Shown here: one piece after another, positions 56,411 to 64,000 of the stretch | How positions within the stretch are numbered: the stretch's first letter is position 1 | How the letters are laid out: each line of letters begins with the position of its first letter | NCBI RefSeq assembly: GCF_041914405.1 | Contig: NZ_JAYSDK010000004.1 | Coordinates: forward strand, 124,001-188,000 | Source: Zoogloea sp041914405 | GTDB taxonomy: Bacteria > Pseudomonadota > Gammaproteobacteria > Burkholderiales > Rhodocyclaceae | DNA length: 64,000 bases | Direction: 5' to 3' | Position numbers and translations under genes: made by a program | The notes under the pieces: generated by a model | The model's database searches: none | What the model was told of the DNA's origin: nothing | What the model saw: the letters and a program-made list of their open reading frames with translations, nothing else

Positions 56411-59400
56411 ATGCAACTCTCACGGCGCCAGTTCTTCAAGGTGGCGGCGGGGGGCTTGACCGGCTCGAGTCTGGTCGCAATGGGCTTCTCGCCCACCGCG
56501 GCCCTCGCCGAAGTCCGCACTTTCAAGCTCGCGCGCACCACCGAAACGCGCAACACCTGTCCGTATTGCTCGGTCGGGTGCGGCATCATCATGTACAGCC
56601 TGGGCGACCGGGCCAAGAACGCCCACGCGGAGATCATCCACATCGAGGGTGACCCGGACCATCCGGTCAACCGCGGCACCCTGTGCCCGAAGGGCGCCGG
56701 CCTGCTCGACTTCGTACACAGCAAGAACCGCCTCAAGTACCCGGAAGTGCGCGAACCGGGCAGCAAGGAATGGAAACGCATCAGCTGGGACGAGGCCTAC
56801 GGGCGCATCGCCAAGCTGATCAAGGAAGACCGCGACGCCAACTTCATCGCCAAGAACGCCGACGGCGTGACGGTGAACCGCTGGCTTACCACCGGCTTCC
56901 TCGCCGCCTCCGCCTCCAGCAACGAATCCGGCTACATCACCCACAAGGTGGTGCGCAGCCTGGGGATGCTCGCATTCGATAACCAAGCGCGTGTCTGACA
57001 CGGCCCGACGGTGGCAAGTCTTGCCCCGACGTATGGCCGCGGAGCCATGACCAATCACTGGACCGACATCAAGAATGCGGACGTGATTCTGATCATGGGC
57101 GGAAACGCCGCCGAGGCCCACCCCTGCGGCTTCAAATGGGTGACCGAAGCGAAGGCCAAGAACAAGGCCCGCCTGGTCGTCGTGGACCCGCGCTTCACGC
57201 GGTCCGCTGCGCTGGCCGACCTTTACGCGCCGATCCGTACCGGCACCGACATCGCCTTCCTCGGCGGGGTGATCAACTACCTGATCACCAACGACAAGGT
57301 GCACATGGACTACATCAAGTCCTACACCGACATGAGTTTCCTCGTGAAGGAGGAATTCGCCTTCGCGGAAGGCTTCTTCTCCGGCTACGACGCCGAAAAG
57401 CGCAAGTACGACAAGGCCAGCTGGGAATACCAGATGGGCGCGGACGGCTACGTCAAAACCGACCCGAGCCTGCAGGACCCGCACTGCGTGTGGAACCTGA
57501 TGAAGGCCCATTTCAGCCGCTACACGCCCGACGTGGTGGAGAACATCTGCGGCACGCCGAAGGCCAAGTTCCTGCAGGTGGCTGAGCTGCTCGCCTCCAG
57601 CCACACGCCGGACCGGGTGATGACCATCCTCTACGCCCTCGGCTGGACCCAGCACAGCGTCGGCTCGCAGATCATCCGCACCGCGGCGATGATGCAACTG
57701 CTGCTCGGCAACATCGGCCGCTCCGGCGGCGGCGTGAATGCGCTACGCGGCCACTCCAACATCCAGGGCCTTACCGACCTGGGCCTGCTGTCCAACCTGC
57801 TGCCCGGCTACATGACCCTGCCCGGCGAGAAGGAAACTGACTACGAGCAGTACATCGCCAAGCGCGCGCCCAAGCCGATGCGCCCGGGGCAGATGTCCTA
57901 CTGGCAGAACTACGGCAAGTTCCACGTCAGCCTGATGAAGGCCTGGTACGGCGCGGCCGCCACCAAGGAGAACAACTGGGCCTTCGACTACCTGCCCAAG
58001 CTGGACAAGACCTACGACGTGCTGCAGGTCTTCGAGCTGATGCACCAGGGCAAGATGAACGGCTACGTCGCGCAGGGCTTCAACCCGCTGAACTCCTTCC
58101 CCAACAAGGCGAAGGTCGGCGCGGCGCTGTCCAAGCTCAAGTTCCTGGTCATCATCGATCCGCTCGCCACCGAGACGTCCGAGTTCTGGCAGAACTACGG
58201 CGAGTTCAACGACGTGGATCCGGCGGGCATCCAGACTGCCGTGTTCCGCCTGCCCTCCACCTGCTTCGCCGAGGAGGATGGCTCCATCGTCAACTCCGGG
58301 CGCTGGCTGCAGTGGCACTGGAAGGGCGCCGAGCCGCCGGGCGAGGCGAAGTCCGATCCGGAGATCATGGCCGGCATCTTCCTGCGCCTGCGCGACATGT
58401 ACCGCAAGGACGGCGGCGCCTTCCCCGACCCCATCCTGAACCTGACCTGGCCGTACCGGGTCCCGCACGAGCCGGCATCCGACGAGCTCGCCAAGGAGTA
58501 CAACGGCAAGGCGCTGGCGGACCAGCTCGACCCGAAGGATCCGACCAAGGTGGTGAAGAAGGCCGGCGAGCTGCTCGATGGCTTCGCCCAGCTCAAGGAC
58601 GACGGCTCCACCGCCTGCGGCTGCTGGATCTTCTCCGGCGCGTGGACGGAGAAGGGCAACATGATGGCCCGCCGCGACAACGCCGACCCGTACCACAACG
58701 GCCAGACGCTGGGCTGGGCCTTCGCCTGGCCGGCCAACCGCCGCATCCTCTACAACCGCGCCTCCGCCGATCCCGCCGGCAAGCCCTGGGATGCGAAGCG
58801 CAAGCAGGTGTGGTGGGATGCCGCGCAAGGCCGCTGGGCGGGTTCGGACGTGCCCGACTACAAGGTTGACTCCGCCCCCGAGGACGGCATGGGGCCCTTC
58901 ATCATGAATCCCGAGGGCGTGGCGCGCTTCTTCGCCCGCGGCATGATGACCGAAGGGCCTTTCCCCGAGCATTACGAGCCGTTCGAGACGCCGATCGGGG
59001 TCAATCCCATGCATCCGGACAATGCCGGGGCGACGTCGAATCCGGCGGCGCGGGTGTTCAAGGGCGACATGGAAGCCTTCGGCAAGGCGAGCGAGTTTCC
59101 CTACGCGGCGACGACCTACCGCCTCACCGAGCACTTCCACTACTGGACCAAGCACGTCGAGTCCAACGCCATCATCCAGCCGGAGCAATTCGTCGAGATC
59201 GGCGAGGCACTGGCTGCGGAGAAGGGCATCAAGGCCGGCGACAAGGTCAAGGTCAGCTCCAACCGCGGCTACATCAAGGCGGTGGCGGTGGTGACCAAGC
59301 GCATCCAGCCCCTCAAGGTCGACGGGAAGACTGTCCACCACGTCGGGATTCCGCTCCACTGGGGTTTCAAGGGGGTGGCCAAGAACGGCTTCATCACCAA

Positions 59401-59482
59401 CACCCTGACGCCTTTCGTGGGAGACGGGAACACCCAGACGCCGGAGTTCAAGTCCTTCCTGGTCAACGTCGAGAAAGCCTGA
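56411..59482 (+). CDS. fdnG: Formate dehydrogenase-N major subunit, selenocysteine-containing
   Basis: FdnG oxidises formate to CO2 at a bis-molybdopterin Mo (or W) centre in the periplasm. The reading frame is 1023 residues with an in-frame UGA at 56996-56998 (residue 196) read as selenocysteine: the context NQARV-U-HGPTVASLAPT is the same as E. coli FdnG, also Sec196. It starts with a Tat signal (SRRQFFKVAAGG) and has a 4Fe-4S site (CPYCSVGC...CPKGAG). GAMTNHW, GHSNIQGLTDLG and the C-terminal LTEHFHYWTKH are all canonical. ATG 56411 follows GGAGGAGG. It is the first gene of fdnGHI under a sigma-54 promoter. An annotation that stops at 56998 would split it wrongly. Confidence 0.97.
56996..57035 (+). 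other. Selenocysteine codon and bacterial SECIS hairpin
   Basis: The UGA at 56996 is followed by a hairpin with stem GG-(bulged U57012)-GGCA, loop AGUCU (57017-57021), then UGCC-CC. This is the same shape as the E. coli fdnG SECIS, including the bulged U and the GU in the loop needed by SelB. One stem pair is A-U in E. coli and G-C here, a compensated change. Confidence 0.93.
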
Positions 59483-59492
59483 GGAGACCGCC

Positions 59493-60389
59493 ATGGCATT
59501 GCAATCGCTCGATATCGCCAAGCGCTCGGCCACGACCACCGAGCCGCCGCAGGCGCGCAAGACCCCGCAGGTCGCCAAGCTCATCGACGTCTCCCAGTGC
59601 ATCGGCTGCAAGGCCTGCCAGGTGGCGTGCATGCAGTGGAACGACCTGCGCGACGAAGTCGGCAGCTGCGGCGGCACCTACGACAACCCGACGGACATGA
59701 CCGACCAATCCTGGACGGTCATGCGCTACGCCGAGGTCGAATCGGAAGAACGCGGCCTCGAGTGGCTGATCCGCAAGGACGGCTGCATGCACTGCGAGGA
59801 TCCGGGCTGCCTGAAGGCCTGCCCGTCGCCGGGCGCCATCATCAAGTACGCCAACGGGATCGTGGATTTCCACCAGGAAAACTGCATCGGCTGCGGCTAC
59901 TGCGTGACCGGCTGCCCGTTCAACGTGCCGCGCATCTCCAAGAAGGACAGCAAGGCCTACAAATGCACGCTGTGCTCCGACCGCGTCGCGGTCGGGCTCG
60001 AGCCGGCCTGCGTGAAGGTCTGTCCGACCGGCAGCATCAGCTTCGGCTCCAAGGAGGACATGAAGGAGCTGGCCGAGGAGCGCGTCGCCGAGCTGCAGGA
60101 ACGGGGCTTCAAGAACGCCGGCCTGTACGACCCGGCCGGCGTGGGTGGCACGCACGTCATGTACGTGCTCAACCACGCCGACAAGCCCAGCCTGTACAGC
60201 GGCTTGCCGAACGACCCGACGATCGCACCCACCGTCTCCCTGTGGAAGGGCTTCACCAAGCCCCTGGCCATGGCCGGCATTGCCGCTGCGGCACTGGGCG
60301 GCCTGTTCCACTACGTGATGAAGGGTCCGAACGAAGTGTCGAAGGAAGTCGAAGCTGAAGTCGAGAAGGAACTGGAGGCCGAAAAATGA
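59493..60389 (+). CDS. fdnH: Formate dehydrogenase-N iron-sulfur subunit
   Basis: The 298-residue beta subunit carries electrons from FdnG to the cytochrome b subunit. Four ferredoxin-like cysteine clusters are seen: CIGCKACQVAC, CMHCEDPGCLKAC, CIGCGYCVTGC and CTLCSDRVAVGLEPACVKVC. A single membrane helix lies near the C-terminus (PLAMAGIAAAALGGLFHYVM), followed by a Glu/Lys-rich tail. It begins 10 bases after fdnG and overlaps fdnI by 4 (ATGA). Confidence 0.96.
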   Translation: MALQSLDIAKRSATTTEPPQARKTPQVAKLIDVSQCIGCKACQVACMQWNDLRDEVGSCGGTYDNPTDMTDQSWTVMRYAEVESEERGLEWLIRKDGCMHCEDPGCLKACPSPGAIIKYANGIVDFHQENCIGCGYCVTGCPFNVPRISKKDSKAYKCTLCSDRVAVGLEPACVKVCPTGSISFGSKEDMKELAEERVAELQERGFKNAGLYDPAGVGGTHVMYVLNHADKPSLYSGLPNDPTIAPTVSLWKGFTKPLAMAGIAAAALGGLFHYVMKGPNEVSKEVEAEVEKELEAEK

Positions 60390-61012
60390 TCCGCGATCCG
60401 TCCGACCTGCAACGCTACAACGCGTCCGAAAGGGCCAACCACTGGGTCGTGGGCATCTGCTTCATCCTGCTCGCGCTGTCCGGCCTGGCCCTCTTCCATC
60501 CGGCCCTGTTCCCGCTCACCGGCCTGTTCGGCGGCGGCGTGTGGACGCGCATCCTGCACCCCTTCGTGGGCGTCGTGATGATGCTGTTCTTCGTGGTGAT
60601 GTTCTTCCGCTTCAAGCATCTCAACCAGATGACCCAGACCGACTGGGAATGGGTCAAACGGGCCAAGGAGATGGTGGACGGCGACGATCACAACATGCCG
60701 GAAATGGGCAAGTACAACGGGGGCCAGAAGCTGCTGTTCTGGTTCCTCGGTGCCGCCATGCTGGTGCTCTTCGCATCGGGCATCGTCATCTGGCGGGCGT
60801 ACTTCTCGGCCTACTTCCCGATCGGCGTGATCCGCATCGGCGCGTTGCTGCACGCCGCCTTCGCGGCGCTGATGATCATCGCGATCATCGTGCACGTGTA
60901 TGCGGCAATCTGGGTGCGCGGCACCATCCGGGCCATGCTGTACGGCACCGTGACCCGCGCCTGGGCCAAGCAGCACCACCGTGCCTGGTACCGCCAGGTG
61001 ACTGGCAAATAG
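60386..61012 (+). CDS. fdnI: Formate dehydrogenase-N cytochrome b556 subunit
   Basis: The 208-residue gamma subunit has four membrane helices and two hemes. It takes electrons from FdnH and reduces quinone. The expected heme-ligand histidines are in ERANHWV, RILHPFVGV, GALLHAAFAA and IIVHVYAAIW. The C-terminus (AWAKQHHRAWYRQV) is typical. A terminator-like hairpin and a REP-like copy separate it from fdhE. Confidence 0.96.
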   Translation: MIRDPSDLQRYNASERANHWVVGICFILLALSGLALFHPALFPLTGLFGGGVWTRILHPFVGVVMMLFFVVMFFRFKHLNQMTQTDWEWVKRAKEMVDGDDHNMPEMGKYNGGQKLLFWFLGAAMLVLFASGIVIWRAYFSAYFPIGVIRIGALLHAAFAALMIIAIIVHVYAAIWVRGTIRAMLYGTVTRAWAKQHHRAWYRQVTGK

Positions 61013-61058
61013 GAAAGGGGGCGGATCCGTTCGCCGGCGAGCCGCTGGTTGCGACGGC

Positions 61059-61080
61059 GGGCGAATGAATTCGCCCCCAC
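61059..61080. repeat. REP-like palindrome, copy e
   Basis: GGGCGAATGAATTCGCCC followed by CCAC, the clearest single copy of the family core, lies 47 bases after fdnI. Confidence 0.85.
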
Positions 61081-61123
61081 ATGTATCCCGGATCAATCCA
61101 CACACGGATATTTCCCTGTTCGA

Positions 61124-61158
61124 CGGGGCCTGATCCCAAGCCCGGCCCCGTACTTTTT
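61124..61158 (+). terminator. Terminator or attenuator between fdnI and fdhE
   Basis: CGGGGCC (61124-61130) pairs with GGCCCCG (61144-61150) and is followed by TACTTTTTT, a good intrinsic terminator only 10 bases before the fdhE start codon. Confidence 0.78.
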
Positions 61159-61167
61159 TGGACCGCC

Positions 61168-62094
61168 ATGCAGAAACTGCTTTCCCCCGAGGAAATCGCC
61201 ACACAGGCCGGTAGCGAGGGCAGCACCAACCGCCTGCCCGCCCCGCACCTGTTCGCCGAGCGTGCCGCCCGCCTGCGCACGCTGGCCGACGGCCACGCGA
61301 TGGGTGATTTCTTGCGCTTCGCCGCCCGCCTCGCCGACGCCCAGCAGAGCCGGCTCGACAAGCTCACCGCCCCCCGCCCAGATTCCGCCCACCTGGAACG
61401 CTGCCGCCAGCACGGCATGCCACCCCTCGATGCCCAGGGCGCCGAACTGCCCGCCGACTGGCAGGACAGCTTGAAGGCCCTCGCTGCCGACGTCGCCGCG
61501 CACGCGCCGGCCGGCCTGCAGAATGCCATCGCCGGACTGGCGGACATCCCCGCCGAGCGCCTCGACGCCCTCGCCCGCGCCATCCTGCGCTGCGAAGAAA
61601 CCCTCTCCAACCCGCTCGAACTGGCCCTCGCACCGTTGATCGGCGCCGCACTGCAAGTGCAGTGGACCGCCCGTGCGCAAGCCCTGCAGGTCGGCGACAT
61701 CCCGTCCGGCTTCGAGGACAGCCTGTGCCCCGCCTGCGGCTCCCACCCGGTGGCCTCCATCGTGCGTATCGGCGACGCCGGCCACGGCGTGCGCTACGCC
61801 GCCTGCAGCCTGTGCGCCTGCGAATGGCACGTGACGCGCATCAAATGCGTGCCCTGCCACAACACCCGCGACATCGCCTATCAGGGCCTCGAAAACGAGC
61901 AGGGCAATCCGCATCCCGCCGTGAAGGCGGAGACCTGCCCCGAGTGTCATTCCAGCCTGAAGATCGTGTCGATGGAGAAGGATCCCTTCGCGGACGCCTT
62001 CGCCGACGATCTGGCCACCCTCGCCCTCGACATGCTGGTAGACGAGACCGGTTTCCACCGGGCCGGCCGCAACCTGTTCCTGTTCACCCCCTAG
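61168..62094 (+). CDS. fdhE: Formate dehydrogenase accessory protein FdhE
   Basis: FdhE is a cytoplasmic rubredoxin-like iron protein needed to make active, Tat-exported formate dehydrogenases. The 308-residue protein shows its paired cysteines: CPACGSHPVASIV, CSLCACEWH, IKCVPCHNT and TCPECHSSLKI. These are followed by the late LDMLVDETGFHRAGRNLFLF. ATG 61168 gives MQKLLSPEEIA and fits the family length; an ATG 29 codons upstream falls in the repeat. The gene sits between the enzyme genes and the selenocysteine machinery. Confidence 0.94.
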   Translation: MQKLLSPEEIATQAGSEGSTNRLPAPHLFAERAARLRTLADGHAMGDFLRFAARLADAQQSRLDKLTAPRPDSAHLERCRQHGMPPLDAQGAELPADWQDSLKALAADVAAHAPAGLQNAIAGLADIPAERLDALARAILRCEETLSNPLELALAPLIGAALQVQWTARAQALQVGDIPSGFEDSLCPACGSHPVASIVRIGDAGHGVRYAACSLCACEWHVTRIKCVPCHNTRDIAYQGLENEQGNPHPAVKAETCPECHSSLKIVSMEKDPFADAFADDLATLALDMLVDETGFHRAGRNLFLFTP

Positions 62095-62107
62095 GAGACT
62101 CCCCACG

Positions 62108-63535
62108 ATGGCGTCCATGGTCCATGGCACCACGTCCGACGACAGCACCGCCTACCGCGCCCTGCCCAGTCTAGACCGGCTGCTCACCGCCGCCCCCGGC
62201 CTCGTCGCCGCGCACGGGCGCACCGAAACCACCCAGGCCCTGCGTGACACGCTGGCCGACGCCCGGCGCCGCATCGGCGCCGGCGAGGCCGCCCCGGATA
62301 GCGCCAGCCTGCTGGAAAACGCGAGCGCGCGCCTGGCGGCGCGCGCTTGTCCACGACTGAAACAGGTGTTCAACCTGACAGGCACCGTCCTGCACACCAA
62401 CTTGGGGCGGGCCGTACTCCCCGACGAAGCCATATCCGCAATGGTGGACGCCGCGCGCTCCCCCTGCGCTCTTGAATACGACGTGGACAGTGGCGGTCGC
62501 GGCGACCGCGACGACGTCGTCAATGAACTGCTGCAGGAACTCACCGGCGCCGAAGCCGCGACCGTGGTGAACAACAACGCCGCCGCGGTCTTCCTCCTCC
62601 TCAACACCCTCGCCCAGCGCAAGGAGGTCATCGTCTCCCGCGGCGAGCTGGTGGAGATCGGCGGCGCCTTCCGCGTACCGGACATCATGAAGCGGGCCGG
62701 CGCCAGACTGGTCGAAGTGGGCTGCACCAACCGCACCCACCCGCGGGATTTCGAGGAAGCCATCGGCCCGCGCACCGGCCTGCTGATGAAGATCCACACC
62801 AGCAACTACGCGGTCGAAGGCTTCACCGCCAGCGTGGCCCAGCCCGACATGGCGCGCATCGCCCACGCCCACGGCCTGCCTTTCGTCGAGGACCTGGGCA
62901 GTGGCACGCTGACAGACCTGGAACGCTGGAACCTACCCCACGAACCGACGCCGCGGGAAGCCATGGCCAACGGCGCCGACCTGGTGACGTTCTCCGGCGA
63001 CAAGCTCCTCGGCGGCCCCCAGGCCGGCATCCTGGTCGGCCGCAAGGACCTGATCGGCAAGATCAAAAAGAACCCCCTCAAGCGCGCGCTGCGCGTCGGC
63101 AAGATCACCCTCGCCGGCCTGGAAGCCGTGCTGCGCCTGTACCGCGACCCGGACACGCTGGCCGAAAAGCTGACCACCCTGCGCCTGCTGACCCGCCCCC
63201 GCGACGCCATGCTGGCCCAGGCCGAGCGCCTGAAGCCCGCCATCGCCCAGGCCCTGGCCGGCTGGCCGCTGACGGTGAGCATCGAACCCATGCTGTCGCA
63301 GATCGGCTCCGGCAGCCTGCCGGTGGACCGCCTGCCGTCGGCCGGCCTGGTGTTCCGCCCGCAAGGCCGCAAGAGCGGCGTGCTCAACCGCCTCGAAACC
63401 GCGCTGCGCGGCCTGCCGCTGCCGGTCATCGGGCGCATCGCCGACAACGCGCTGCACCTGGACCTGCGCTGCCTGCCGGAACGGGACGAGGCCGTCTTCC
63501 TCGCCCAGTTCTGCCAAGGGTTCAAACCATGCTGA
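62108..63535 (+). CDS. selA: Selenocysteine synthase SelA
   Basis: SelA converts seryl-tRNA(Sec) to selenocysteyl-tRNA(Sec) with selenophosphate, using PLP. The 475-residue protein has LKQVFNLTGTVLHTNLGRA, ALEYDVDSGGRGDRDDVV, the loop VNNNAAAVFLLLNTLA and the PLP Lys in FSGDKLLGGPQAGILVG. All are normal for the family. It starts 13 bases after fdhE and its TGA overlaps the selB start by seven bases (ATGCTGA). Confidence 0.96.
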   Translation: MASMVHGTTSDDSTAYRALPSLDRLLTAAPGLVAAHGRTETTQALRDTLADARRRIGAGEAAPDSASLLENASARLAARACPRLKQVFNLTGTVLHTNLGRAVLPDEAISAMVDAARSPCALEYDVDSGGRGDRDDVVNELLQELTGAEAATVVNNNAAAVFLLLNTLAQRKEVIVSRGELVEIGGAFRVPDIMKRAGARLVEVGCTNRTHPRDFEEAIGPRTGLLMKIHTSNYAVEGFTASVAQPDMARIAHAHGLPFVEDLGSGTLTDLERWNLPHEPTPREAMANGADLVTFSGDKLLGGPQAGILVGRKDLIGKIKKNPLKRALRVGKITLAGLEAVLRLYRDPDTLAEKLTTLRLLTRPRDAMLAQAERLKPAIAQALAGWPLTVSIEPMLSQIGSGSLPVDRLPSAGLVFRPQGRKSGVLNRLETALRGLPLPVIGRIADNALHLDLRCLPERDEAVFLAQFCQGFKPC

Positions 63536-64000
63536 TCGGCACCGCCGGCCACATCGACCACGGCAAGACGACGCTGGTCCGCGCCCTTACCGGCGTGGAC
63601 ACCGACCGCCTGCCGGAGGAAAAGCGCCGCGGCATCACCATCGAGCTGGGCTATGCCTACCTGCCCGTCGCCACAGACGCCGACGGACCGGAACAGGTGA
63701 TCGGCTTTGTGGATGTACCCGGCCATGAGAAATTCGTGCCGACCATGCTGGCCGGCGCCAGCGGCGTGGATTTCGCCCTGCTGGTGGTCGCCTCTGACGA
63801 CGGCTCGATGCCGCAGACCCGCGAGCACCTGCAGATCCTCCAGCTGCTCGGTTTGACGCAAGGGGCGGTAGCGCTCACCAAGGCCGACCGGGCCAGCCCG
63901 GAACGCATCGCCGAGGTCAGCGCCGAAATCCGCGCCCTGCTCGCCCCAACGGCCCTCGCCGACGCGCCGGTCTTTCCGGTATCGGCGGTCAACGGCGACG
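63529..64000 (+). CDS. selB: Selenocysteine-specific elongation factor SelB, N-terminal part
   Basis: SelB brings selenocysteyl-tRNA to UGA codons followed by a SECIS hairpin. The first ~157 residues are present: the G1 loop AGHIDHGKTTLVRALTG, switch region RRGITIELGYAYL, G3 DVPGHEKFV and G4 LTKAD, all of the EF-Tu-like GTPase domain with the SelB-specific IGTAGHIDHGKT start. The gene runs past the end of the window. selC (tRNA-Sec) was not seen and may lie downstream. Confidence 0.96.
   Translation, partial: MLIGTAGHIDHGKTTLVRALTGVDTDRLPEEKRRGITIELGYAYLPVATDADGPEQVIGFVDVPGHEKFVPTMLAGASGVDFALLVVASDDGSMPQTREHLQILQLLGLTQGAVALTKADRASPERIAEVSAEIRALLAPTALADAPVFPVSAVNGD

Noticed and set aside
56411..56998. 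fdnG as a truncated pseudogene ending at TGA
   Set aside because: The UGA sits exactly at the selenocysteine position, with a SECIS hairpin and selA/selB in the same cluster, and the frame continues with full similarity.

Overview
The window is a GC-rich, gene-dense piece of a bacterial chromosome. It most likely comes from a betaproteobacterium of the Rhodocyclales (Azospira/Azoarcus-like). This rests on the rsmB-DUF4390-ntrY-ntrX and hemE-priA gene order, PEP-CTERM sorting tails, a respiratory formate dehydrogenase and the general protein character. The taxon is an inference from gene content; no rRNA or tRNA gene was seen. Two parS sites within 0.8 kb and a DnaA-box cluster between hemE and priA suggest that the left part lies near the replication origin.

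Left part (1-16 kb, almost all + strand): a partial sirtuin-like gene, a TSUP transporter between two parS sites, a spermidine-synthase-like enzyme, then rsmB, a DUF4390 protein and the NtrY/NtrX two-component system, whose NtrX has a decayed ATPase domain. hemE, a terminator, the DnaA-box region and priA follow. Next come a decayed CHRD/PEP-CTERM gene, an Ala/Lys-rich exported protein, a Fur-box-preceded DUF2325 operon, and a receiver / CheC / PAS-GGDEF signalling trio.

Middle (16-48 kb): a CHASE2 histidine kinase and an OmpR-type regulator flank mscL. The pyrE cluster and an exonuclease III gene come next, then a split rubrerythrin / rubredoxin / reductase set, a TetR-controlled RND efflux operon, the yqjD-E-K stress-type membrane operon, a purine phosphoribosyltransferase, and a MarR regulator with a divergent aminotransferase. 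A corrin operon follows; its first gene is a degenerate CobL-like protein with a long disordered arm. The rest of this part holds a very large FAD/Fe-S oxidase, a PEP-CTERM esterase, the ridA/ilvA pair, and a split aerotaxis-type receptor.

Right part (48-64 kb): this reads as a selenium/formate island. An intact NtrC-type activator and its Cache-domain kinase lie beside a PhnD/C/E/E-type ABC importer whose binding protein resembles those named as putative selenate transporters. Divergent from it is a three-gene formate dehydrogenase (fdnGHI) with an in-frame UGA selenocysteine codon and SECIS hairpin, preceded by a sigma-54 promoter and twin upstream palindromes. fdhE, selA and the start of selB follow. 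The layout suggests selenium uptake, selenocysteine synthesis and insertion, enzyme maturation and sigma-54 control gathered in one place. A family of REP-like palindromes fills the intergenic gaps here, and one copy appears to have caused a 10-N assembly gap inside the transporter operon.
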